64,000 nucleotides of DNA. Origin: Chondrosia reniformis (lineage: Eukaryota; Porifera; Demospongiae; Chondrillida; Chondrillidae). The notes below the pieces were generated by a model. That model saw only the letters and a list, made by a program, of their open reading frames with translations, was not told where the DNA came from and made no database searches. How positions within the stretch are numbered: position 1 is the stretch's first letter; each line of letters starts with the position of its first letter. Shown here in pieces: positions 12,501 to 22,698 of this stretch. The stretch covers positions 6,566,501 to 6,630,500 of the forward strand of contig OX359193.1 in NCBI GenBank assembly GCA_947172415.1. Direction: 5' to 3'. The translations under genes and the position numbers were made by a program.

Positions 12501-15500
12501 TTTCCCACTAATATGAGGAAAACCTTTAGCTAATATATACAGATATCCTTATCTGTTTATGTATTTAGTTTCTACTGACCTTATATGTACATATTATAAA
12601 ATATGATTTATTTTGGCAAAGGATGAAATGAAAAAAATATTTTTGGATACAAGTACAAAGCCAACAGCCTTTGAAATGTTGCACACTTCACTGCCTCAGA
12701 AGCTTCTCTCGTAAGTTACATGACCACCTGACCTGTCAAGTCTCTTCAAGTCTTAGTCAAGGGATTAGCTAGCTATCGTGGTCTGTAGATTTCTGACAGC
12801 TGAGGAGGTTGATTCTGGTCTCCCTCACGATAAGAGGGTTCAGTTGTTTCTGAAATATTTTAGTCAGGGAGATGTGAGTTACAGTACATGTCACATTGGA
12901 GCATCAACAAAGTATATCTCTGTACCATCTCAAAGACAAGTTCACAACATGCTCAGATCAGAAAAACATTTACGTATATATTACAACATCAACACATTAA
13001 CAAATTTTTGACTATACTTTAACTTAGGAAATCTGTTTCAGTGTTGTAGTTGACTAAGTTGGTATGCCTGACACGTGCATGTACGTATGTCTGCAGGGTG
13101 TGGAGGGCAGGAGCAGTCTGTTGCAGCAACTCCACCTGTGCTTGGGCAGGGTAGAGCAGTTCCCTACCTTTGTGCACGAGCTACAAGGCATGAGGTACAG
13201 TGGACAGTGCAATGCTTGGCTATGCTCACGTGCTTCTTGTTTCATTCTTTACCTTTTAGTTCAGCATCACAGCTAATGATATCACAGCAGCCCGTCACAG
13301 TAAGACCCTTTAATCATGCACACACTCATTCAGTAAACTATTAGCATGACAACTTTCAAAGGCTCTGCATCCGTTGCAGTTTTCCCAGTTCAACAATATT
13401 TTCTGTCATTATTACTTTATGAAGTTTCTCTGTATATACGTATGAACCCACATCTGTACATAAATAAGCTATTCTCCTTCACATATAACTTGACTATTAA
13501 CCTGTCAGGAGTAACTATGGAACTTCACCTGGAGGGTTTTTGTTGAGATTTTCTTCTTGTTCTTCTGTTGCACTGGGCCAGACAGCTATTTCTGGCTTAA
13601 TGTACACTTTGGTGTTAGTGTTTATTGACATGCTTATTTGTGTGATTGCAGTTCAAACTAGAGAGGCATCCATCAGACACTGTGTGTAAGAAGTGGTGTG
13701 CTGGCCATGTGAGGATTGACCCTTTGGCTACCATTGACGTAAGCTTTGTCTACCCACTATTGATGATTATTAGCTTGTCTATGTAAGTCATGCAAAGATT
13801 GATAAATAGCATTATCTAAAGATTTAAATTTTATGTACGTATTACATATTACAGAGATGTTACTCGTATATACGTACATATATATATTGTGGTGTTGTTA
13901 CTGGCGCTCTTTGCCTTGCATCATTGCTTTCCATTCCTTTTATTGCAGTCTGTAGAGAAGTTTTTGATTGGTCGAAAGTTTCACTTTCCGCAAAAGGTAC
14001 TACAGTATGTTTTATTGCAAAATTAGATGAATACATTTAATAGTAAATATGTCCTTCTACTTTATTTGCAGCAGCACTCAGAATCTTCCAGTAAAGACAG
14101 GTACATATGTCTGTATCATATGTTAAACCTTGGGAATACAGATATTGTAAATTTTGGTGTCTCTCTGCCTATGTTGTACACTCTGTCTAATTGTGTGTAT
14201 GTAGCTACTATTCTGTCTCTAATTGTGTTTGCTACACAGCATGCTGTGTCTAATTGTGTTCGCTACACTGCATGCTGTGTCTAATTGTGTTCGCTACACT
14301 GCATGCTGTGTCTAATTGTGTTCGCTACACTGCATGCTGTGTCTAATTGTGTTTGCTACACTGTACACTTCTTGTTTTACTATTCTATAGTGAAGAAGAT
14401 GAACAACCTAAACAGGTAAATAAAATTATAAATATTTGCCACTGCACCTTAAAATTGTTTCTGATGCCCCTTACATGTGTATGTTCATTTTGTGTACATA
14501 TGTATGTATGTATGTGTCATTTTGTGTATGTGTGTACATGTGTGTCATTTTGTGTATGTGTGTACATGTGTGTCATTTTGTGTATGTGTGTACATGTGTG
14601 TCATTTTGTGTATGTGTGTACATGTGTGTCATTTTGTGTATGTGTGTACATGTGTGTCATTTTGTGTATGTGTGTACATGTGTGTCATTTTGTGTATGTG
14701 TGTACATGTGTGTCATTTTGTGTATGTGTGTACATGTGTGTCATTTTGTGTATGTGTGTACGTGTGTGTCATTTTGTGTATGTGTGTATATATGTGTCAT
14801 TTGTATTCTGCCCTTTCTATAGCTAATGCCTAATCATCGCAAAAGGTAGCCGATGCTCACTGTTGCAGCTACGTACTTAAGGCACTGAAGGCATTGATAA
14901 TCTTCTTGTGGAATTGTGGACAAATTACATATGAAGACTAGAGAGCATACTAATAGAATGTCATTTCCTAGATCTATTACTTGCGGAAAGCTTACAGACA
15001 TATGATAGGATGCAGTTTTATACTAATTTTCCTTCCTTCCTCACTGTGCTACTAACAGTGACATTCCTATTAGGAAGGGAAGAGTGGTATGAGGCAATAT
15101 AGGGCAACCTCAGAGGCATTCATGCATACAAGCTACTTTGTTATTTGTTTTATTGCTTCCTGGACTACATGTGATTGTCCATAGCTTTCTAAAGCACGTA
15201 TGTAACCTTCATCCAGGCATATATTTGAACTGCTGATTGGTGACACTGTACTGCCGTACAACATAACTGTAATGGAGGTCCTCTCTCAGTCATGGGACAG
15301 CCCCTCCACAGAGCAGTCCAGCCCCATGGAGCTGCTCCAGCCAAAGGGAAAACACCTAACTGTGTAGTGAGTCTGTCATCTGATTGGTCCAATGTTATCA
15401 ATCCAACTGACCACAACTATTATGACTTTGTGGAAGTGTCCAGTTACTAATGGCTATGTCTCACTAGTTGGTTTGATATTTAAGGAAATTCCAGACCTCA

Positions 15501-18500
15501 TGGTTATACCTAAATAATTTAAAAAAAAACATTAGAAATTTTAAGAAATATCAAGTCATTTGGTGTTTTAAATATGTCCACAGTTACCGTTTGGCTGCTG
15601 AGAATGAGGATGAGGACAGTGAAAAAGTACTCGAAGGTCTGGATGAGAGCTTCTCTAGGGACAGTCCACACTCCTCCTTGAAGATTGGACGTAGCAACTC
15701 ATACCAAAGCAGTTTAGGTTTGTGTAAACACTTGTGTTACTTTATCTCCCAAGTAGTGTGTATGTGGGTGAAGCTACTGTAGTTCCATGGTATTAAGTTA
15801 CTATCCGTGGTATATGCTCTATTAAGTTACTATTCGTGGTACGTATATGCTCTATTAAGTTACTATTCGTGGTATATGGTTTGTTGAACTACAAATGTAT
15901 CATTGTTGTTTTGTGTCTTCCAAATGTTAGGTGTCCAGACTGTTACTGCAGAACACAAGCTTGCTGTAGCTTGTAGCAAAGTGAAGAATGACATTGCTCT
16001 TCCAGTTGGCAGTGAGTATATCTAATACAGTATATAATACAAGTGTTGTACCTGTTACAAAGTACTGTACAGTATTCTGTACATAAACTTAATAAAGTAA
16101 ACACGTTGTTGTCAGATACCAACATTTGTGCAAACAAGTGTGAATACGTAATTCACAATTAGTACATTATCACAATTTCTGGAATTATGGTATGGCCAGC
16201 GTCTATGGGGCGGGCAGACGTGTTATATTGTAAACGGATTTGGCCTCACATTTCATTTTAATGGTTCCATTACAAATAAAACTGTTTCCTATTAAGTACA
16301 CATACCTATGTACACTATGTACCCAGATATCACTTTCAATTGACCAGTCCAGATGTGATATCATTCACTGCACACGAAAGTTTACATTTAAGGGTATTCA
16401 GCTGTAAATTTATAATGTTAACAATATCTAAATATTTCAGTAACTAAATGGATACTAGTCTACAAGATTGAAGTTCAGCCTAGCTACATATGTTGAGCTC
16501 CTAAAAACAGATTAATAAAATGAACCACATGAAATTCCTTCCTGATGCTTTGAGTAAAGGTCTGGAATAGTGTGTTGCGTCACTGCTTCAAGTAGTTTTC
16601 AGAGCTTAGAAGGGTATTGTCTGGTTTACTGACAGTGACAAGCAAAGTTTCTCTATAGTGTATTCCATTTCTTTTTTTCCTTTTGTAGCTCCATCTGAGG
16701 TTGCTGTACTGCTAAATCTTATCAGAGTTCTTCACATTTTGTTTTCTATTACTTCAACTGTAAGTACTCTGTGTAACAATACTCCTCCATTGCCACGGTA
16801 TAGCACATCTCGTGGTAACCTTTATGTGCTGTTTTGTACTCAGAATGAGTTGCAATCTGAATTTATCAACTCAAAGCTCACCTATAAAGCTAACAGACAG
16901 TTGAGTGGTATGTTAAATGGGAGATCTGTATATGGTTCTCCTGTTGTTGAACACCCATTCCCTTGCCTTAGATGTTCTTTGCATAGCAACAGGGAAGGTA
17001 CCTCATTGGCTCAGGGATTTACCCAGTATCTAGTAAGCTTTATTATTTTCCTCCAAAACACTCACCATATGTATGGATGAATTAAATGGGTTTGTTTCTT
17101 GAATAAGTTCCCGCTATTAATTTACGTCATATTTTTTTCCCAACAGTCCTTTCCTGTTCCCCTACGACTTGCGCCAGAGGCTTTTCTTTGCCACTGGGTT
17201 TGATAAGGATCGTGCTATTTTGAGATTACAGGTATGATATGTGGCTTGACTACCATGGCAGCACATGTCACACTTAAGGCACGTAACATACCTTTAGAGG
17301 TCTCTACTTATCTTAAAGGCTGAATGATTCTAGAATTAGAGATAATTGGTAGAAGACATGTAGTGCATGATGCTTGTACAAACGTACATCTAACACTGAT
17401 GCCCTTAAGACCTAATATGGTATACTGGCAACTGCTGTTGATCTTTAAATACTCATAGGTAATTCCAACTAATGAGGGTAACCCTACAAACAATTTCTTG
17501 TAGGGAAGCCCCCTTTTAAGAGCAAATAAACTAGGTCCTCAAAATGATTACTGTAATGTAATCCCCCCACTTGAAGTGGTTGTGTATTTTCTAAAAGAAA
17601 CCCTACATTTGGCCCAGCTAAGCATGATGAAATGGCTTCATGGTCTTATAAGCAAGAGTGTACACTAATTGGGTACAACTGGTAGTTGCACTGACTCACA
17701 CATTCACCTTTATCATGTACATGTGGTATCTTTACCTAATCTGCCTTCGCACACTTAGGGCCAACACGTGGAGCTGCAGTCTGACAGAAGTGATGGACTC
17801 AGTTTGATGTCACAGTTGGAGAAGAAGAGGGTAAGTTGCAGCTCCCATCTTGTTAGTTTGACTTGCAGACAAGGATGGGTAGTAGAGGATGGTATCCTTT
17901 CCCTATGGGTAGTAGAGGGATGGCATCCTTTCCCTATGGGTAGTAGAGGGATGGCATCCTTTCCCTATGGGTAGTAGAGGATGGCATCCTTTCCCTATGG
18001 GTAGTAGAGGGATGGCATCCTTTCCCTATGGGTAGTAGAGGGATGGTATCCTTTCCCTATAGGTAGTAGAGTGCAGACTCAAGTTATGTACATATATTGA
18101 AATTTATGATAGATTTCCTTGTTTTCACACAGTTTTGCATAAAGAGGAACAATATTCTTCAACAAGCCATTGACATCATTGGTAGCCTAGGCAACAGCAA
18201 AGGAATTGCTGAGATACACTATGATGATGAGGTGTGTGACAAGTTTTACACCGTAGACAGTATAGTCCAGTGTTTCAATCTGCAGGTGGGCACTGGACTG
18301 GGACCGACCCTGGAGTTCTACACTTTAGTGTCTAGAGACTTACAGAGAGCAGACCTGAAGCTTTGGAGAGGGGACTTATTTGAGGATTCAGACCCTGTTT
18401 TAGGTTGTGCCTGTTGAGTGAGGCGTGCCTGTTGAGTGAGGTGTGCCTGTTGAGTGAGGTGTGCCTGTTGAGTGAGTTGTGCCTGTTGAGTGAGTTGTGC

Positions 18501-21175
18501 CTGTTGAGTGAGGTGTGCCTGTTGAGTGAGGTGTGCCTGTTGAGTGAGGCGTGCCTGTTGAGTGAGGAGTGCCTGTTGAGTGAGGAGTGCCTGTTGAGTG
18601 AGACGTGCCTGTTGAGTGAGGAGTGCCTGTTGAGTGAGGAGTGCCTGTTGAGTGAGGTGTGCCTGTTGAGTGAGGTGTGCCTGTTGAGTGAGGTGTGCCT
18701 GTTGAGTGAGGTGTGCCTGTTGAGTGAGGTGTGCCTGTTGAGTGAGGAGTGCCTGTTGAGTGAGGAGTGCCTGTTGAGTGAGTTGTGCCTGTTGAGTGAG
18801 GAGTGCCTGTTGAGTGAGGTGTGCCTGTTGAGTGAGGCGTGCATCCTTTACTAATATTATGGTGTTTTATCTGTTAATATGACCTAGGATTACCAGAGAA
18901 GTATGTCTTCAATCATCAAGGACTATTTCCAGGTAACTTTGACATCTAACCTGCATGGAAAGCACTTGCACTTCCAAATATGGGCGTCATGTAGTGTCTG
19001 CACTGTTTTAATTACTTCAATTCCTTGATTTTACAACAGCACCTCTGTCAGAAGAAACAGATCCTTCTGAGGTCCAGAGAGTGTGTGACCTCTTTAACTT
19101 TTTAGGAAAGTTCCTTGCTAGAGCTCTTCTTGATTTTAGATTGGTATGTTGTGCAAGACAAATTTATGAATCGGTGTACCTTGACTGTAGTACATGTTAC
19201 CTTAGGTTGACATACCATTGTCGCCTCTGTTTTTCAAGTGGATTCTGAGTGGGCCTTCAGAGCTTTGCACAGATGACCTTAAGGTATGGCTACTGGTTGT
19301 TGGCCTGTTACATGATGCATTTCCTGTGTCACGTGTTATTATGATTGTCTGGCCACAATCATTATGTCATGGTTTGTATTCTATTTGTAAACCATAATAA
19401 AATATTTCTGGTTTGTTAGTAGTTAATTGTTTAGTTGGTTTTTGACCAAGCCAGACCCTTCTGTTATGCACCAACACCTGGAGCAATAATTACATAATAA
19501 AGCAGTTTAATTTCATTATTACACAATAACATCCTAAGACTAGTTTTCTTTGTTCCATTCTTCCCCAGTACATTGACCCCACCCTTGCCAGCTCTTTTGA
19601 GCAGATTAGGGGGCTAACAGACGGATCTAAAGTAAGTACATACATTTTAATAGGATGAGTAGTGAATTAGAATGTAATATGTCATTATGTTTTGTGTAAC
19701 CTCTCGCAGCTCCAAGGAAACAATGGCACTGAAAACACTATCGACAGTCTAGAACTAGACTTTACACTACCAGGGCAAGCTACATTTGAATTGAAGGTAA
19801 GCTTGATGCTGTTAATATGTGTGTCTTACATTCTAACACCATTTATCAACTACTTGTAGCATGGTGGTAAAGACATTAAAGTAAATTATGAAAATTTGCC
19901 AGAATATCTACAGGTTTGTGAATAACCTGCTAAGCAATACAATCTTAGTCGCCTTGCACCTTTAACCCTTAACCTTTAACCTTCCTAAGTTATACATACT
20001 TGTTTGTACCCAATTAGTTCAGTTCTCAGTTGTAATGTGCATTTGTAGCTTGTGGCCGACTGGATATTGGTGAGGGGTGTGTATCAACAGATGGAAGCTT
20101 TCAGAGAAGGGTTCTCTTCAGTATTCCCTCTCAAGCTATTAAACATTTTTGAGCCGGATGAAGTAAGTTTTAAAGATTGCATCTTCATTATGATATGGTA
20201 TGTTGATAATGTGTTGTGGCTTTGAAAACTGCAACTTTAGCTTATAGGTTTAATTGACTACTATTAAATAATCATGTTCTAATATATGTTTGAGTTTCCT
20301 AGTTACTGATAAAGAAAGGAGTGTTTTTTTTAGTAATTGCAACTTAAAGCGAACTGTTGCAAAGTGGAACTTAGAGGACAATAAATACTCAAATACTCAC
20401 AAATATACCATACTGTGCTACGACTAGTGAACTGTTACTACTAATTTCTGTAGATTGAGACTTTATTGTGTGGCAATGAATCTGTTCAATGGAGCATTAA
20501 GGAACTTCAAGAGTGTTGTAAACCAGACCACGGGTACTCCCATGATAGCAAAGTTGTGCAGTATCTCTTACAACTTCTTACCTCATTTCAAAAAGACAAT
20601 CAGAGAAAATTCTTGCAGTTTATTACTGGGAGTCCCAGGCTCCCAACTGGAGGTATATGTGATATATGTAGTGTGGCTGTTGCTACCCTCGTATAATTCC
20701 CCAACTTTGAACCAAAAATGTCTTATTGAAAGATAACTCAATTCAACTCAACTCAACTAAATTAGATAAAAATAGTAGTTGCTTATAAAGTAAAAGTAAG
20801 TCAAACCAGATTACCATGGCTACAGCATAACAAAAGAGTGCTAGTAGAATATAGTTCACAGTTACCATGGTGTGAATGTGGGAATGACATCATGGTTACA
20901 TATAATAGGTACAATTTGTATCTCAGTCAGATGACTAGGAATAGAGGCTAAGGATTATAATGTACCTCTCTTTTTCAGGTTTTCGAAGCCTCCATCCTCC
21001 TCTGACTATTGTCCGTAAAGCAGTGGAGCAGAATGAGAATCCTGACAATTACTTGCCATCAGTAATGACATGCATGAACTATTTGAAACTTCCTGAGTAT
21101 AGCTCAATGGAGATTATGCAAAACAGACTACTTACTGCAATTAACGAAGGACAATTATCTTTTCATTTATCATAA
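515..21175 (+). CDS. TRIP12: TRIP12-type HECT E3 ubiquitin-protein ligase (5' end incomplete)
   Basis: Transfers ubiquitin from E2 to substrates through a catalytic cysteine; in vertebrates it is nuclear and acts in ubiquitin-fusion degradation and chromatin/DNA-damage control. About 50 exons, including 515-853, 1328-1362, 1767-1820, 1887-2062, 2241-2306, 3105-3200, 4152-4259, 4887-4998, 7043-7114, 9671-9754, 10880-10962, 20454-20652 and 20980-21175. Order: basic Ser-rich N-terminus; armadillo-like repeats ([20 protein letters not shown], exons 2.0-5.6 kb); WWE domain beginning [16 protein letters not shown], split by a giant intron; central block with [24 protein letters not shown] domain with [16 protein letters not shown] and the active-site Cys in [18 protein letters not shown] (codon 21071-21073), ending in FHLS as in human TRIP12. 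The order is collinear with human TRIP12. The true start was not found. Introns hold many tandem repeats, annotated separately. Confidence 0.95.
884..1290 (+). repeat. Irregular tandem repeat in TRIP12 intron
   Basis: Variable stacking of short units such as GTCACATGCTT and TGTTACTGTATT or TCACTGATTG, about 400 bp, between exons ending at 853 and starting at 1328. Higher-order blocks of about 70 bp recur. Apparent open frames here are repeat artefacts. Confidence 0.85.
5075..5257. mobile_element. Fold-back element: two inverted copies of an ~82 bp unit
   Basis: Left arm 5075-5156 is the reverse complement of right arm 5175-5257 with only a few differences, separated by a short ATG/GAT-rich spacer. 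Each arm, read outward, has CTGATGA, a possible small stem with a TACG loop, then GAAAC, followed by a CAATAAACTT tail. It lies in a TRIP12 intron (exons ending 4998 and starting 5406). This could be two head-to-head insertions of one short element or a fold-back transposon. Confidence 0.75.
5838..6560. repeat. Polypyrimidine (CCCTCTCT)n tracts
   Basis: Two CT-rich tracts (about 5838-5935 and 6243-6560) of CTCCCTCC/CCTCTCTC units on the + strand, between TRIP12 exons ending at 5653 and starting at 6696. The Arg/Glu/Gly-rich reading frames on the minus strand are simple-repeat artefacts. Confidence 0.9.
7125..9657 (+). repeat. 29-bp minisatellite, ~87 copies, inside the WWE-domain intron
   Basis: Near-perfect head-to-tail repeat of a 29-bp unit centred on GTGTTCACTATACATGTACA. 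It fills the intron between exons 7043-7114 and 9671-9754. Units differ almost only by transitions in one short segment (GTGCCG, GTGCTG, GTACTG, GTGCCA, GTACCG). No sense-strand frame of the unit has a stop, so three ~850-codon open frames run through it. These are not credible proteins. Confidence 0.97.
10053..10215 (+). repeat. ~31-bp tandem repeat, ~5 copies
   Basis: Unit roughly CTTCCAAATAGCAGTTACC followed by ATAGTAACTTCT, in the TRIP12 intron between 10038 and 10251. Each unit contains the near-palindrome GTTACCATAGTAAC. Confidence 0.85.
13573..13600 (-). mobile_element. Truncated copy of the hammerhead-like short element
   Basis: Minus-strand reading gives CCAGAAATAGCTGTCTGGCC, matching the 3' half of the dispersed element seen near 38.8, 39.4 and 51.5 kb. 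The 5' CTGATGA part is missing or diverged. Located in a TRIP12 intron. Confidence 0.5.
14205..14370 (+). repeat. 31-bp tandem repeat, ~5 copies
   Basis: Unit built around TCTAATTGTGTTCGCTACAC and TGCATGCTGTG, in a TRIP12 intron just upstream of a small exon starting near 14392. Confidence 0.85.
14510..14800 (+). repeat. 28-bp minisatellite, ~10 copies
   Basis: Unit TCATTTTGTGTATGTGTGTA plus CATGTGTG, almost perfect, in the TRIP12 intron between the small exon ending near 14415 and the exon starting near 14822. Stop-free in all three sense frames, so it gives false Cys/Val-rich frames. Confidence 0.95.
15783..15885 (+). repeat. Short tandem repeat, ~3 copies
   Basis: Repeats of CTATTAAGTTACTATTCGTG with a GTATATG linker in a TRIP12 intron. 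Confidence 0.75.
17868..18070 (+). repeat. 31-bp tandem repeat, ~6-7 copies
   Basis: Unit GGGTAGTAGAGGGATGGCAT plus CCTTTCCCTAT, with one copy lacking a G. It fills the TRIP12 intron after the exon ending near 17830. Confidence 0.9.
18404..18845 (+). repeat. 18-bp minisatellite, ~24 copies, abutting a splice donor
   Basis: Unit GTGCCTGTTGAGTGAGGT with variation mostly at the last two or three bases. The donor after the HECT exon (18286-18403) is the first GT of the array. The 18-bp length keeps long frames open on both strands (Cys-Leu-Leu-Ser-Glu on +, His-x-Ser-Leu-Asn-Arg on -). The frame entering from the exon hits TGA at about 18415, so the array is intronic. Confidence 0.93.
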
Positions 21176-21836
21176 TTATTAACTCTGAGGACAACTTGTT
21201 GGGTTCCTTTAGTTAGACCTTTGTAAGCTGTTATCACTCCATCCTGTTGTGATTCACCGATGTTGTACCTAGTATACATAGATGAACCATTGAATTTTCT
21301 TTCTAGGAATTTTGCAGGCAAAGATATACGTCTAGGAAATGCCGGTTCGCGTTATAGTTATGAATATCATTAACTATCTACGTATATATTTTGGAGGAGT
21401 TAAGCTGGTTTCGTCACTTCGTTCAACTCTCAGGTGCAATCAAACGTTTGCAGTTGTGTGTATCCAGGTCACTAAGTTGTGATTTTATTATTATATAGTT
21501 TCGACACCTAGGGCCAGGTGGACATTCACTTTAAATGGGTAAGATCGTCACTTCTCTATCATTCGAATGGTTAAGTGTCACATCTACTTCTCTGCCGATC
21601 TGTACGTAGATTCCTGAGTTGGTGAAAGCCATATAGATACCAGTGCTGTATAGTGAGAACACCCAACGATTAATAGACCTCTCAAGTACGTGGCCTAATA
21701 GTACAAGAAAGTTATTTTATAAGGAATACCATAGCATAATCTACGTGTGTGCTACTTGCGTTTTGTTGAATATATATCTGAATTCTTGCTATGTATGCAG
21801 TAACTAGTGCTCATACGTAGTACATGGTTTGTAGGT

Positions 21837-21998
21837 AGAATCTTTAGCAAGCCCATTCAGTAGTATGTGTAAATCTACAGAATATAACAGACACACTAGA
21901 AGTAAATAGTGACGAAACTTAAGGCACTCAAACCGACAGTCGTGGCTAGATCGGTCGTAAGTTGGGAATCTGAATGCATTGGGCTTGCTAAAGATTCT
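21837..21998. mobile_element. Short terminal-inverted-repeat element (162 bp)
   Basis: AGAATCTTTAGCAAGCCCA at 21837-21855 has its exact reverse complement at 21980-21998. There is no coding capacity, so it looks like a non-autonomous element. Target-site duplication not established. Confidence 0.6.
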
Positions 21999-22249
21999 GT
22001 TGCATTCTCAATCAATTAGGTTGTACGTTCTGCATTAAAACTTCAGTTTTAATTCAGGACACCCAGGTAGACCATCCTGAGCTGATGAGACTTTTCTGTT
22101 AGTTGATTGACATAGCTCACCTATTCTTTTGAAAACGTGTGCAATATTTGTTACAAACTGTCAACAATACTTATATTTCACTGTTATCCATGCGTACACA
22201 CTGTTGCCACCTTTTAAAGTAAATTTCAATTTTACAGCTTGTTTGTACA

Positions 22250-22625
22250 TCCGGTGGATCACTGGCATAGGTTACTGTGGATCACTAGCATAGGTTACTG
22301 TGGATCACTAGCATAGGTTACTGTGGATCACTAGCATAGGTTACTGTGGATCACTAGCATAGGTTACTGTGGATCACTAGCATAGGTTACTGTGGATCAC
22401 TAGCATAGGTTACTGTGGGTCACTAGCATAGGTTACTGTGGATCACTGGCATAGGTTACTGTGGGTCACTAGCATAGGTTACTGTGGATCACTAGCATAG
22501 GTTACTGTGGATCACTAGCATAGGTTACTGTGGATCACTGGCATAGGTTACTGTGGATCACTGGCATAGGTTACTGTGGATCACTGGCATAGGTTACTGT
22601 GGATCACTAGCATAGGTTACTGATA
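22250..22625 (+). repeat. 23-bp minisatellite, ~16 copies
   Basis: Unit TGTGGATCACTAGCATAGGT plus TAC, with A/G changes at two sites. It ends about 75 bp before the start codon of the first receptor gene, so it lies in the promoter or 5' UTR region. Confidence 0.95.
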
Positions 22626-22698
22626 GGATATATGTATCACTAAAAAACCTCACCATATAATGCAGTGGAATTGGAATTCTTTTTTGTAGATTTCCATC

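Larger units (their letters stand above)
21176..22698. other. Intergenic: TRIP12 3' flank, inverted-repeat element, minisatellite
   Basis: No coding region supported. It contains a short inverted-repeat element (21837-21998) and a 23-bp minisatellite (22250-22625) just upstream of the first receptor gene. Confidence 0.6.

Noticed and set aside
14347..14833. Cys/Val-rich frames in the 28-bp array
   Set aside because: Simple repeat within a TRIP12 intron.
18332..18854. Long frames on both strands with CLLSEV and HTSLNR repeats
   Set aside because: The 18-bp array length makes both strands open. The true exon frame stops at about 18415 and the next HECT exon continues after the array.
22250..22625. 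Possible CRISPR array
   Set aside because: Contiguous direct repeats with no unique spacers in a eukaryotic genome; this is a minisatellite. The same applies to the other arrays.
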